DNA from: an uncultured Sphaerochaeta sp.
GTDB taxonomy: Bacteria > Spirochaetota > Spirochaetia > Sphaerochaetales > Sphaerochaetaceae
Assembly (NCBI RefSeq): GCF_963667405.1
Contig: NZ_OY763408.1
Location: 2,813,757-2,877,756, forward strand
Length of the DNA: 64,000 nucleotides
Direction: 5' to 3'
Positions 34,710 through 43,820 of the stretch are shown here, one piece after another (the stretch's first letter is position 1; each line of letters opens with the position of its first letter). Position numbers and translations under genes: made by a program. The notes below the pieces were generated by a model. It had not been told where the DNA came from and made no database searches. It saw only the letters and a list, made by a program, of their open reading frames with translations.

Positions 34710-34740
34710 ACGGGGTAGGCAAAGCCTTCCCCGTTTTTTT
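34710..34740 (+). terminator. rubredoxin terminator
   Basis: ACGGGGTAGGC (34710-34720) and GCCTTCCCCGT (34724-34734) pair with one mismatch around AAA, followed by seven T (34734-34740). Confidence 0.88.
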
Positions 34741-34746
34741 GTATCC

Positions 34747-34996
34747 TCACACTCCTTCCCTGAGAAACTGCAAGACATCCTCCCTGAACCGCTTCCCCCC
34801 AGCTGGGTGGGCCATGCGTGCATACAGGCAAAGCCTGGCATTCGGAATGCCGGAGGCAGTCTCCCTGAATAGTTCGGGACTGTAGAAATAGTCATCCGCC
34901 TCGACGGTCACCACCAGATCGGTTGGGTCCTCCGGATGATGGAGTGAAAGCAGAAAGGCAATGAGGCCAACCCACTGCGAAAATACCCTTGCTGTT
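34747..34996 (-). pseudogene. 3' remnant of an alpha/beta hydrolase gene
   Basis: The minus frame encodes only a C-terminal hydrolase tail: DLVVTVEADDYFYSPELF, an acid-residue strand and loop, then NARLCLYARMAHPAGG with the family His, and FREDVLQFLREG as last helix. The nucleophile half is absent: the frame enters the end of the flavodoxin gene and has no ribosome site. It is most likely a deletion remnant, with the breakpoint next to the flavodoxin stop at 34997. Confidence 0.65.
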
Positions 34997-35458
34997 TCAT
35001 CCGACCAATGCGGTGGCCCATTGGATGGCACGCTCGATCTCACCATCCAGCAAAGGTCCTTCCTTGTCGCTGACGATGAATCCGATGGGCTCTCCAGCGC
35101 GTACCCCTCCCTTTTTCACCAAAGCGCTCATGATCGGTTCGGCAGCATACCCGAACAGTCTCACCAGGAAGGTCAGAAATCGGTTGCCGACTTGCTTCAC
35201 ATCCACCCGGGTATCAAAGGAGGCAACCTTCACTCCCTTGATACTTCCAGCCGGAAGGTTCTTCAGAAAAGCCTTGACCGACGGCAGGCTCTGGAAGGCT
35301 TGGGTCGGAGAACCGACGATCAGAAAATCCAACCCCTCGAGATGATCAGGTTTCACCTCCCCCACTCGGAGCACGATCGCCTTGCATGCCCCTCCGATTG
35401 CCTTTGCTATTGCCTCAGTATTCCCGTATGCAGAGTCATATACCACCAACGCCTTCAT
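34997..35458 (-). CDS. flavodoxin-like protein
   Basis: 153 residues. The FMN phosphate loop ALVVYDSAYGNTEAIAKAIG and second loop VGSPTQAFQSLPSVKAF are typical of long-chain flavodoxins or flavodoxin-domain proteins. AGGGGGAAG precedes the ATG at 35458. A low-potential one-electron carrier or FMN-dependent quinone reductase. Divergent from a nitroreductase gene. Confidence 0.85.
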   Translation of the reverse strand: MKALVVYDSAYGNTEAIAKAIGGACKAIVLRVGEVKPDHLEGLDFLIVGSPTQAFQSLPSVKAFLKNLPAGSIKGVKVASFDTRVDVKQVGNRFLTFLVRLFGYAAEPIMSALVKKGGVRAGEPIGFIVSDKEGPLLDGEIERAIQWATALVG

Positions 35459-35619
35459 CACGCTTCCCCCTCTGTATGATTGTATTCATTTTTTCACCCA
35501 ATACAAAACAACACAACCCCTTGCCCCCGAAGAACATGTCAACTTGATTCATTCACTCTTTCATTCGCACACAGGAAAGCCAAATTGTAGTATCTTGAAA
35601 CCATCAATGGAGGAAGACT

Positions 35620-36192
35620 ATGCCAGTATTGCAAGCAATCAATGACAGAAGAGCCTATCGTGCACTTGATGCCAAGCCTGTAGAAAAGGATATCCTTGTG
35701 CGCTTGGTCGAATCAGCACATACCGCCCCCTCATCCATGAACAACCAACCGTGGCGCTTTGTGACGGTCACTGACAGTGAGGTGCTCGAAAAGCTGAGAA
35801 AGACGCTTTCACCAGGCAACTATTGGGCATTGAAGGCGCCAGCCATCACGGCAGTTGTCACCAACAAGTCATGGGGCATGACGTTGGGCAACCGTGATTT
35901 CGCCCCATTTGAACTGGGCATGGCGGCTATGGCCTATCAGACCCAAGCAGTCGCTGAGGGCCTGTACGTCCACCCCATTGCCGGTTTCAACGCGGATGAG
36001 GCGAAAAAGATCCTCAATATCGCAGATGAGGATACGCTCATGATCATGCTGGTGGTTGGGTATCCTGGGGACAGCTCATCGTTGAATGAAAAACATCTGG
36101 AGAGTGAGAAGGGCAAGAGAATCCGACTTCCGCTTGAGAAGATCCACACCTTCGACTCCTTCACCGACCAGATCAGACCGCAACCCAAGTAA
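35620..36192 (+). CDS. nitroreductase-family protein
   Basis: 190 residues. FMN-binding N-terminus INDRRAYRALDAKPVEKDIL, then APSSMNNQPWRFV, and C-terminal MIMLVVGYPGD: the nitro-FMN reductase fold, a homodimer reducing nitro compounds, quinones or flavins with NAD(P)H. GGAGGA lies upstream of the ATG. A related gene is at 37616, and the MFS carrier between them may export a product. Confidence 0.92.
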   Translation: MPVLQAINDRRAYRALDAKPVEKDILVRLVESAHTAPSSMNNQPWRFVTVTDSEVLEKLRKTLSPGNYWALKAPAITAVVTNKSWGMTLGNRDFAPFELGMAAMAYQTQAVAEGLYVHPIAGFNADEAKKILNIADEDTLMIMLVVGYPGDSSSLNEKHLESEKGKRIRLPLEKIHTFDSFTDQIRPQPK

Positions 36193-36209
36193 GGATGATG
36201 GGAAGTTGG

Positions 36210-36238
36210 GTACACCTACGAGGTTACTGTAGGTGTAC
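36210..36238. terminator. convergent hairpin overlapping the MFS stop codon
   Basis: GTACACCTAC (36210-36219) and GTAGGTGTAC (36229-36238), a perfect 10-bp stem with a 9-nt loop. There is no T tract on either side. It covers the stop of the minus gene and may pause or stabilise both converging transcripts. Confidence 0.45.
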
Positions 36239-37537
36239 GATTTCCTGATTGATGACATCGTTCAGACGCTCTTCCTCGGTGATGATCATTGAACTCTCCC
36301 TGAGGAAGGAGCTTCCTATCATGGCGGCGACCAAGAGTCCTCCCAGCGAGGAGAGCAGCATTACCGAGTATTGCTCGGTCGTCACCAAGCTGATGATCAG
36401 GATACACGCACATCCAGCCTGGCTGAAGAGCAAAAGCATGCCTTGGATGATCTCCTCATGGATACCTTGCCCCAGCTCTGCAGCATACTGGCTGCCAAGA
36501 GGAACGGAGGCCAACAAACTCAATCCGACAATCGAGGCCCCAATCAATGCGATCGCCTCACTGCCAAGGAAGACCTGACCAATCTGTTGGCAAAACACCA
36601 ACAGCAGGATTCCGGGAATCGAACAGACATTGCAGAACACGAAAAACAGCTTTCTCCTACGGAACCGATCCGAAAGAGCAGGAATCAACACCGCCCCCAC
36701 CATACCCCCTGCCAGCATTGCAATGCCAAGCAGGCCGTTTGAATCGGCAAATCCGAGTAATGCGCTGATCTCATCGACCTTGATGAAAAGGACCATCAAG
36801 ACTCCCCAGCCAACGGAGAAAATGATCGTGAGACCCCTCAGCGAGGTATTTGCGTTCAATGCACGGAACGAAGCCAAGAAACCTTCGTTTTTCTTGCCGC
36901 AGAGGGAAGAGGAAGGTGTGGGAGGATTCTCCCTGATCAGGAAAGCAGGAATAATGGCCAGGATGGAACTGAAAAGTGCATAGAACTGCATCATCCGATC
37001 AAAGCCATTTCCCCATGCAGGATCGTTTGCGCGGGTGACAACCATCAGCGGGGTGATGATCATGACCAGGGCAAGACTCAGATACTGGCTTGCCGAGGTG
37101 ATGCCCACCGCCATTCCGCGCTCCCGGATGGGAAACCAGCGTGAGACAATCTCGGTAATGCTGGTCAAAACCAAAGCTTGTCCCAAAGCAAGGATGAACT
37201 GACCGAAGAGAACCGCAAGAAAGCTGGAAAGATAGAGCCACTTGGTCATGGACCCGAAGATGATCAGGCCACTTGCAATCCACGTCGCCCATCGGATCCC
37301 GAGACGGTGCAACAGATAGGAAGAAGGAATACTGGCAACAACAAAGACCAGCAGGTAAGTCAGCGAAAGAAGATCAACCGGACTGGCATACCGTAGGGGA
37401 AGCTGGCCTTGGTAATAGTGATTCGCCACCCTCCCCACCGGGGCCAGGTTGAGCCACTGGACCTCCACCGAAAACATGAGGAGTACCAAGGAGAGCAGGA
37501 TAAGATACCGATAGCGATACGCCTTCACACTTTTCAT
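36224..37537 (-). CDS. MFS transporter
   Basis: About 437 residues, 12 membrane helices: VEVQWLNLAPVGRVANHYY, GQALVLTSITEIVSRWFPIRERG with the MFS loop, and a second-half repeat GAVLIPALSDRFRRRKLFF. It resembles nitrate/sugar-phosphate-type carriers but the substrate is not readable. The start is taken as the ATG at 37537 (MKSVKAYRYR); a second ATG at 37549 is possible, and neither has a clear ribosome site. Flanked by two nitroreductase genes. Confidence 0.82.
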   Translation of the reverse strand: MKSVKAYRYRYLILLSLVLLMFSVEVQWLNLAPVGRVANHYYQGQLPLRYASPVDLLSLTYLLVFVVASIPSSYLLHRLGIRWATWIASGLIIFGSMTKWLYLSSFLAVLFGQFILALGQALVLTSITEIVSRWFPIRERGMAVGITSASQYLSLALVMIITPLMVVTRANDPAWGNGFDRMMQFYALFSSILAIIPAFLIRENPPTPSSSLCGKKNEGFLASFRALNANTSLRGLTIIFSVGWGVLMVLFIKVDEISALLGFADSNGLLGIAMLAGGMVGAVLIPALSDRFRRRKLFFVFCNVCSIPGILLLVFCQQIGQVFLGSEAIALIGASIVGLSLLASVPLGSQYAAELGQGIHEEIIQGMLLLFSQAGCACILIISLVTTEQYSVMLLSSLGGLLVAAMIGSSFLRESSMIITEEERLNDVINQEIVHLQ

Positions 37538-37615
37538 GAGATACAGCATACAGCATAGCGTGTCACTTGTATATCTTCACTGGCTAAGAGAGGACAAATC
37601 GCCTATACTCCGGGT

Positions 37616-38401
37616 ATGCAAGATACCATCAACCTACTGCTTTCACGACGTTCGGTTCGTTCCTTTGAGAAGCGAACCATCGAGGATGAACAGCTTAAGC
37701 TGCTCAAGACAGCAACCCTGCGCGCCCCTACGGCGGGGAATATGGCACTCTACTCCATCGTGGAGGTCCACGATGCGCAGAAGAAGCAGAAACTCAGTGA
37801 AATTTGCGACAATCAGGAGATGATCAACCAAGCCCCGCTTGTCTGGGTCTTCCTTGCTGACATGCAGAAATGGGTGAACTACTTCCACGAAAGCCTGGCA
37901 GTCGAAAAGGCCGGGAAGGACAACCTCGCTTCCTATCGGAAGCCCGGTCTTGGAGACCTGCACCTTTGCATGCAGGATGCCATCATTGCGGCACAGAATG
38001 CAGTGGTCGCAGCAGAAGCTCTGGGCATCGGGTCGTGCTACATCGGTGATGTGATCGAGAACTTCGAGGCTTTGAGAACTCTTCTCGACCTGAAGCAGTA
38101 CACCATCCCTGCCTGTATGCTCATCTTCGGCTATCCGAAGGGGAAGAAGCCGGTCAAGCTCACCCCACGATGCCCTGAAGACTCCATCTTCATGCAGGAT
38201 TCATATCAGGAACCACATCTGAAGCAACTGGAGGAGGCGTTTGCACTGCATGAACAACAGCGCAGAGCCACCAACTCCCTCCCCTATGAAAACACAGGGA
38301 CCCTTGCCGACTACTACTACCTGCGCAAGCATACCAGTGCCTTCATGGAAGAGATGAACCGATCGACTTCGGTCATGTTTGATTGGTGGTGCAACGGCTA
38401 A
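37616..38401 (+). CDS. nitroreductase-family protein (NfsA-like length)
   Basis: 261 residues. LLLSRRSVRSFEKRTIEDEQL and APTAGNMALYSIVEV bind FMN; GDLHLCMQDAIIAAQNAVVAAEALGIGSC and ACMLIFGYPKGKKP are typical. Longer C-terminus than the enzyme at 35620. No Shine-Dalgarno; TATACT at 37604-37609 ends 6 nt before the ATG, predicting a leaderless mRNA. The two-component regulator follows on the same strand after 40 nt with its own promoter. Confidence 0.92.
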   Translation: MQDTINLLLSRRSVRSFEKRTIEDEQLKLLKTATLRAPTAGNMALYSIVEVHDAQKKQKLSEICDNQEMINQAPLVWVFLADMQKWVNYFHESLAVEKAGKDNLASYRKPGLGDLHLCMQDAIIAAQNAVVAAEALGIGSCYIGDVIENFEALRTLLDLKQYTIPACMLIFGYPKGKKPVKLTPRCPEDSIFMQDSYQEPHLKQLEEAFALHEQQRRATNSLPYENTGTLADYYYLRKHTSAFMEEMNRSTSVMFDWWCNG

Positions 38402-38406
38402 ATTTC

Positions 38407-38435
38407 TTGCGTCAACTCTGCTTTCCCACTACCAT
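38407..38435 (+). promoter_or_regulatory. promoter placing +1 at the response-regulator start codon
   Basis: TTGCGT (38407-38412), 17 nt, TACCAT (38430-38435), then 6 nt and the ATG at 38442. No ribosome site is visible between. Confidence 0.5.
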
Positions 38436-38441
38436 ACAGCT

Positions 38442-40049
38442 ATGGCTTACACGATACTCCTGGTAGATGATGAGACGGCGGTACGCGACGGAATCCGCTC
38501 CCGTACCCCATGGGAAACCTATAATTTTGAGGTCATAGCAGAGGCCGGAAACGGCATCGAGGCATTGGAACTCGTTGAGGAGTTGCGTCCTGACGTTGTC
38601 ATCACCGACATCCGCATGCCATATCTGGATGGGATGGAGCTGATCCAGCAGATCCGCAACTCCCATCCTGCCACGACACTTGTCATTCTCAGCGGCTATG
38701 ATGAGTTCACCTACGCCCAGCAGGCGATGCGGTACGAGGTAAGCGAGTACGTGCTGAAGCCTGTGTCCGTTGAGGACCTGAGCAAGCTGCTCGAACGACT
38801 GGGCAAGCGTCTGGACGAAGAGATCAAGCGCACCCAGGACCAAGATCGCCTCCGGCAATCCTATCTGCAGGCGCTCCCCCTGATCAGGGAGAAGTTTCTG
38901 GTCTCCTTGCTCACCACAGCCCAGCCCCTCTCCGATTCTCTCTTGGTCAGCAAGGCCCAGGAGTATGGGTTCGACCTCAACAAGGATGAGTTCATGGTGG
39001 CGCTCATCGAGACAAACCACTACCAGGACGATCCCTTGCAGGCTATGGCCATGCTGGAAGTCATCGAGGAGGCACTCAAGAAGGAAGGAGGAGGCCTCGC
39101 CTTCCAGTTCGAGAACCAGATCGTAATCATCTTCAGTGCACACAGTCATGCACAGAACCAGTATGATGCAGTCTTCCGAAAGCAAACCTACCGCAAGGCA
39201 GAGCATCTGAAAACCTACCTCGAGAAGTACTCCTTCGATGCAATCATGGGAGTGGGCAGCTTGGTCCACACTCCTTCTGCCATCACCGTTTCCTACCATC
39301 AGGCACTCACGGCACTCAACTACAGCACCTGTTATCCGGAGCAATCCCTCTTTTTCATCAGCGATCTGGAGCATAGCAGCTCCGAGGAAAGCGTCGGGAA
39401 ACTGCAGGAGATGAAGTCAAACATCCTCATTGCGGTGAAAATCGGCAGTGAGGAGCAGGTCGTCGAGGGAGTGAACCAGTTGCTTGGAGAACATCTGGCT
39501 TCTCTCGGATTGCAGGAGATGCAGGCACTCCTTCTGGAACTCTCTTCCTCCTTGCAAGACCTTGCCCACTCCTATGGGCACTCCCTCTTCACCATCGGAG
39601 AGGAGGAGGGACGCAACCTCTTCTCCGAACTGGCCAGCCTCACCACCCTGGGCAAGGCAAGAAGATGGTACACCCGCCTCTGCCTGAACCTCAGGGAGAT
39701 GATTGCAGGCCAACGGGAGAACAGCCACATCCAATTCATAGGACAGGCAAAGACCTTGATAGCAAAGCACTTTACCGAAAGCGGATTCGGTCTTGAGCAG
39801 ATCTGCGAAATGATAGGGGTGAGCCCTTCTTACTTCAGCTCCACCTTCAAGCGGGAGGTGGGAGCAAGCTTTGTACAGTACCTTACAGGAATGCGGATGG
39901 ACAGGGCAAAGGAACTCTTGCTGAAAACCGAGGGCAAAACCTATGAGATAGCACAAGCGGTAGGGTTTGCCGAACCGAACTACTTCAGCTTCTGCTTCAA
40001 GCGACATGTGGGACTCTCACCCTCACAGTACCGACAGGCCAACCGATGA
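38442..40049 (+). CDS. response regulator with AraC-type DNA-binding domain (YesN-like)
   Basis: 535 residues. The receiver (1-120) is intact: ILLVDDE, phospho-Asp in VVITDIRMPYLDG and the Lys in YVLKPVSVEDL. A long middle region is followed by two AraC helix-turn-helix units at the C-terminus (LEQICEMIGVSPSYFSSTFK and IAQAVGFAEPNYFSFCFKR). It activates carbohydrate genes in response to the partner kinase, whose gene overlaps it by 4 nt. Confidence 0.95.
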   Translation: MAYTILLVDDETAVRDGIRSRTPWETYNFEVIAEAGNGIEALELVEELRPDVVITDIRMPYLDGMELIQQIRNSHPATTLVILSGYDEFTYAQQAMRYEVSEYVLKPVSVEDLSKLLERLGKRLDEEIKRTQDQDRLRQSYLQALPLIREKFLVSLLTTAQPLSDSLLVSKAQEYGFDLNKDEFMVALIETNHYQDDPLQAMAMLEVIEEALKKEGGGLAFQFENQIVIIFSAHSHAQNQYDAVFRKQTYRKAEHLKTYLEKYSFDAIMGVGSLVHTPSAITVSYHQALTALNYSTCYPEQSLFFISDLEHSSSEESVGKLQEMKSNILIAVKIGSEEQVVEGVNQLLGEHLASLGLQEMQALLLELSSSLQDLAHSYGHSLFTIGEEEGRNLFSELASLTTLGKARRWYTRLCLNLREMIAGQRENSHIQFIGQAKTLIAKHFTESGFGLEQICEMIGVSPSYFSSTFKREVGASFVQYLTGMRMDRAKELLLKTEGKTYEIAQAVGFAEPNYFSFCFKRHVGLSPSQYRQANR

Positions 40050-41812
40050 AAAGCATCCGAGGTCCCCACTCCATCAAGACCATCCTCTCCATCGCCATCG
40101 CTGTGGTCTCCATCTCCTTCACCCTGCTTGTCTCTGCAATCCTCTATACCCAGTTCAGTTCAACCATCAGGGAGAATGCGACCGTCTCCACCCGTGAGAT
40201 TGTGCGACAGGTGAATGCAAACCTGAATTTCTACACCAACGACATCCTCACCATTGCCGGCTATGCACGGGATCTTTCCAAGCAGACCAATGACCTGCCT
40301 CGCGATGAGATCGAGCAACGCCTGCGTTCCATCGTAGACAGCAGACAGGACATCGTCTGTCTGGTCCTTTTCGATCTGGAGGGCAAGGCGGTGCTTTCCA
40401 CCAGTGATGCAAAACTGCGAAGTGCCGATGAGATCAAAGACCAGACCTGGTTCACCAGAGCCCTCGGAGGAGAAGGGAATTTCTACTTCACCGGTCCGCA
40501 TGTCCAACAGCTCTTCACCTCCAGCTACCCCTGGGTCATCACCTACAGCCAGCAGATCAGCTACCTCGATGAGGCAGGAGAAACCAAGCATGGGCTGTTG
40601 GCGATCGACATGAACTTCTGGGCGGTGAGTGAGCTCTGCCAGAACGCACGACTGGGATCCACAGGCTATGTCTACTTCATCGACAACAATGGGAAGGTCG
40701 TCTACCACCCCTACCAACAGCTGATCAATTCCGACCTCTTCAACGAGGATCTGGATGCAGTACAAGAACACATCTTCGGGACCTTCACCAACACCTTTGA
40801 GGGAAGGGAACGGCTGGTAATCGTCGATACGGTCAACAACGCCCGCTGGAGAATTGTGGGAGTTGCCTACATGGACGAGCTGATGTCGGGCTTGGACCAA
40901 TACACCTCGGTCATGTTCCTGGTGCTCGCCTTCTGCATCGTCATCACCATCCTGCTTTCCCGGGTCGTATCAGCGTACATCAGCCGTCCCATCAGGGAGC
41001 TGGAACGGTTGATGAACAGCGTGGAGCGCGGCGACTTCTCCGCTCCTCCCACCGTAGGAGGAAACCAAGAGGTTGCAGCCTTATCGCAGACCTTTGCCCT
41101 GATGGTCGGGCGCATCCGCCAGCTCATGGATGACATCGTCAAGAGCCAGGAGATGAAACGCAAGTTCGAGCTCGATGCCCTGCAAGCAAAGATCAATCCG
41201 CACTTCTTGTACAACACCCTCGATTCGGTCGTCTGGATGGCGGAACAGAATAATACCGAAGGGGTCATCACCATGATCACCGCCCTCGCCAAGCTCTTCA
41301 GGATTTCCATCAGCAAGGGCCGGGACATCATCACCCTCAGCGAGGAACTGGAGCATGTGCGCAACTACCTGATCATCCAGCAGATCCGATACCGTGACAA
41401 GTTCGAGTTTTCCATCTCCCTGGAAGAGGGTATCGAAAACCTGCCTACCATCAAGCTCATCGTGCAACCCATCGTCGAAAACGCCATCTATCACGGCATC
41501 AAGTATCTGCAGGAGATGGGGCATATCGACATCAAGGTATTCAGGCGCAAACCCGGTGCTGTCGTCATTGAGGTCCGTGACAACGGAGTGGGCATGGATG
41601 AGCAGAAGCTCTCCAACATCCTCAGTTATGAGGGTCCCCACCACAAGGGCGGTACGGGCATCGGGGTGAGGAACGTCCATCAGAGAATCCAACTTTATTA
41701 TGGTTCCGATTTTGGCCTCGAACTCTCCAGCGAACTGGATGAAGGCACCTTGGTCAGGCTCGTGATACCTGAGCAGGCGCCAATTCATCCCATCAAGGTG
41801 GTTTCATCATGA
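40046..41812 (+). CDS. sensor histidine kinase (YesM/LytS-like)
   Basis: 588 residues. The N-terminal helix (about 12-37), an extracellular Cache-like sensor domain (about 38-290), a second helix (VMFLVLAFCIVITILLSRVV) and HAMP are followed by the His-kinase box LQAKINPHFLYNTLDSVVWM and an HATPase with NAIYHGIKY, VRDNGVGMDEQ and GGTGIGVRNVHQR. It signals to the overlapping response regulator. The sugar-binding lipoprotein gene overlaps the end by 4 nt, so the sensed molecule may be presented by that protein. Confidence 0.95.
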   Translation: MKSIRGPHSIKTILSIAIAVVSISFTLLVSAILYTQFSSTIRENATVSTREIVRQVNANLNFYTNDILTIAGYARDLSKQTNDLPRDEIEQRLRSIVDSRQDIVCLVLFDLEGKAVLSTSDAKLRSADEIKDQTWFTRALGGEGNFYFTGPHVQQLFTSSYPWVITYSQQISYLDEAGETKHGLLAIDMNFWAVSELCQNARLGSTGYVYFIDNNGKVVYHPYQQLINSDLFNEDLDAVQEHIFGTFTNTFEGRERLVIVDTVNNARWRIVGVAYMDELMSGLDQYTSVMFLVLAFCIVITILLSRVVSAYISRPIRELERLMNSVERGDFSAPPTVGGNQEVAALSQTFALMVGRIRQLMDDIVKSQEMKRKFELDALQAKINPHFLYNTLDSVVWMAEQNNTEGVITMITALAKLFRISISKGRDIITLSEELEHVRNYLIIQQIRYRDKFEFSISLEEGIENLPTIKLIVQPIVENAIYHGIKYLQEMGHIDIKVFRRKPGAVVIEVRDNGVGMDEQKLSNILSYEGPHHKGGTGIGVRNVHQRIQLYYGSDFGLELSSELDEGTLVRLVIPEQAPIHPIKVVSS

Positions 41813-42756
41813 AACGAGCACTTCTCATCCTACTCATCACCACACTCCTTCTCGGTTGCTCGAACAGGCAACAAGACCAAAACCAGACGTATCGTATTGC
41901 CGTCATAACCATGATGCAGGGCGGGGAGTTCTGGGGGGCGCTGAAAAATGGTGCAAGAAGTGCCCGAAGCGCAACCAGTTCTGTCTTGGAGTTCCTCGCA
42001 CCTGTCAATGAATCCGACTATGAGGGACAGATCAGTGCCGTCCAGTATGCCATAGACCAGAAGTTTGATGCGATTGTTCTCTCCCCAAGCCACTATACCC
42101 GTCTTGAGACTGTAGTGGCGAAGGCCAGGAACCAAGGGATCAAGGTAGTATTTGCAGACACCTCGCTCCTGGACGTTCATCCGGATTTCCTGATCACCGC
42201 AGACTACCATGCCATAGGAAGGGCAATGGCAGAGCATGCTTTCTCGCATTTCCAGAAGGATGAACCGATCAAAGCGCTGGTACTTGGCTCAATGCCGAAT
42301 ACCACCAGCATGACGGCAATCGTGGAAGCGCTGGTGGCCACCTTCTCCCAGCGAAGTGGTGCAACCATCGTCAATGCCACCTACTCCTTCACCGATGCGG
42401 CGATAGCAACGGAAATTACAGCAAACGCTCTGGCGAACGATCCCTCGATCAATATGATCTTTGCCTTGGAGGAGTACACCGCCCATGGGGTGGCAAATGC
42501 CCTTGAAGAGTGGCAGAAGGTACATTTCATAGCGTTCGGAACCACACAGTACGAAATCCAACTGCTCGAGCAGGGAGTCATTGATGCTCTGGTGGTAGTC
42601 AACTCCTTCAACCTCGGCTATCGTGCGGTGATGGCTGCCATAGACCTGCTCAATGGCAACAAGCCGGTGGAGAAGCTGGTCGACTTTGATCTCGTGACCA
42701 AGGAATCGATGTTCAGCGAAGAACATCAGCGCTTGCTCTTCCAGACGCTGCAATAG
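41809..42756 (+). CDS. sugar-binding lipoprotein (RbsB/MglB-like) associated with the two-component system
   Basis: 315 residues. A lipoprotein signal (LLILLITTLLLGC, Cys about 17) is followed by a type I periplasmic-binding fold (YRIAVITMMQGGEFWGALKNG, DAIVLSPSHYTRLETVV, NMIFALEEYTAHGVANAL). It is translationally coupled to the kinase, and no transporter genes follow it. It is therefore likely a sensor component delivering ligand occupancy to the kinase rather than a transport subunit. The mgl transporter converges on it from the other side. Confidence 0.88.
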   Translation: MKRALLILLITTLLLGCSNRQQDQNQTYRIAVITMMQGGEFWGALKNGARSARSATSSVLEFLAPVNESDYEGQISAVQYAIDQKFDAIVLSPSHYTRLETVVAKARNQGIKVVFADTSLLDVHPDFLITADYHAIGRAMAEHAFSHFQKDEPIKALVLGSMPNTTSMTAIVEALVATFSQRSGATIVNATYSFTDAAIATEITANALANDPSINMIFALEEYTAHGVANALEEWQKVHFIAFGTTQYEIQLLEQGVIDALVVVNSFNLGYRAVMAAIDLLNGNKPVEKLVDFDLVTKESMFSEEHQRLLFQTLQ

Positions 42757-42759
42757 AAA

Positions 42760-42781
42760 GAGGCAGGGTTTCCCCTGCCTC
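42760..42781. terminator. bidirectional terminator between sensor operon and mgl operon
   Basis: GAGGCAGGG (42760-42768) and CCCTGCCTC (42773-42781) form a 9-bp stem with a 4-nt loop. On the minus strand TTTCTATT follows. Confidence 0.7.
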
Positions 42782-42802
42782 AAGTAGCGTAGGAAGGGAC
42801 AA

Positions 42803-43807
42803 CTACTTCTTCTGGACATATTTGCGGATGTCAAACGAGACGGCCGCAACAATGATGACGCCTTTGATGATGTTCTGCCAGTACGGATTGACACCGATGA
42901 AGGTCAGACCATAGTTGATGAAGCTGAAGATGATGACACCAGCGATGACACCGCTTACCGTACCCACACCACCGGTGGTTGAGACACCACCAACGACACA
43001 GCTGGCGATGGCATCGAGCTCATAGCCGTTGCCATAGTTGTTGGTTGCGCCACCGGTACGGGCTGCTTCAAGCACACCAGAGAGAGAGATGAGAAAACCA
43101 CATACTCCGAAGAGTCCCACGAGGGTTTTTGTGATGTTGATGCCCGAAACAGCTGCTGCCTCAGGATTGCCACCCACTGCATAGACATTCTTTCCGAACA
43201 CCGTCTTGTTCAGGACAAACCAGACAATGATGGAGACAATGGCCGCAAACACCACGATGACAGGAACAAAGCCGACAGACCCCGAACCGAGGAAGGTGAA
43301 TTCCGCCCTGAGGCCGCCGATGGGCTGGCTGTTGTTCGGGGGCATGTTGAAATAGATGGAGTTGATGCCGTAGATGATCAGCATGGAGCTGAGGGTTGCG
43401 ATGAAGGCAGGCACCTTGAACTTTGCCACGATGAGGCCGTTCATCATGCCAAACAACGTACCCACTGCAACAGCAAGCAGAATCGGAATGATGACAGGCA
43501 CCTGACCCAGATCGGGATAGAAGCGCCTGACATAGTCAGCAGTCTGCAGCATGGAGGCTGAGATGACCGCAGCCATTCCTACCAACCGGCCGCCACCAAG
43601 GTCAACACCTCCGGTGAGAATGACGAACATCATGCCCAGTGCCATGATGATCTTTGTGGAGCTCATCATCAGGATATCCCTGAGAACCTGCAGACGCAAA
43701 ATCCTGGGATTGATGACAGCGATGACAATGACGAGCAGGAGCAAGACCAAGAAGATTGCCTTGTCCATGACGAACTGTTTTACTCTTTTTGCATTCAGCG
43801 TACCCAT
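42803..43807 (-). CDS. mglC: galactose/methyl-galactoside-type ABC permease
   Basis: 334 residues, eight to ten membrane segments. ALGMMFVILTGGVDLGGGRLVGMAA and GVNPYWQNIIKGVIIVAAV match the RbsC/MglC family. The ATG at 43807 has AGGAGG at suitable spacing; an upstream in-frame GTG at 43816 falls at the edge of that site. Last gene of mglBAC, with the terminator shared with the convergent operon. Confidence 0.92.
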   Translation of the reverse strand: MGTLNAKRVKQFVMDKAIFLVLLLLVIVIAVINPRILRLQVLRDILMMSSTKIIMALGMMFVILTGGVDLGGGRLVGMAAVISASMLQTADYVRRFYPDLGQVPVIIPILLAVAVGTLFGMMNGLIVAKFKVPAFIATLSSMLIIYGINSIYFNMPPNNSQPIGGLRAEFTFLGSGSVGFVPVIVVFAAIVSIIVWFVLNKTVFGKNVYAVGGNPEAAAVSGINITKTLVGLFGVCGFLISLSGVLEAARTGGATNNYGNGYELDAIASCVVGGVSTTGGVGTVSGVIAGVIIFSFINYGLTFIGVNPYWQNIIKGVIIVAAVSFDIRKYVQKK

Positions 43808-43820
43808 ATGGTTCACCCTC

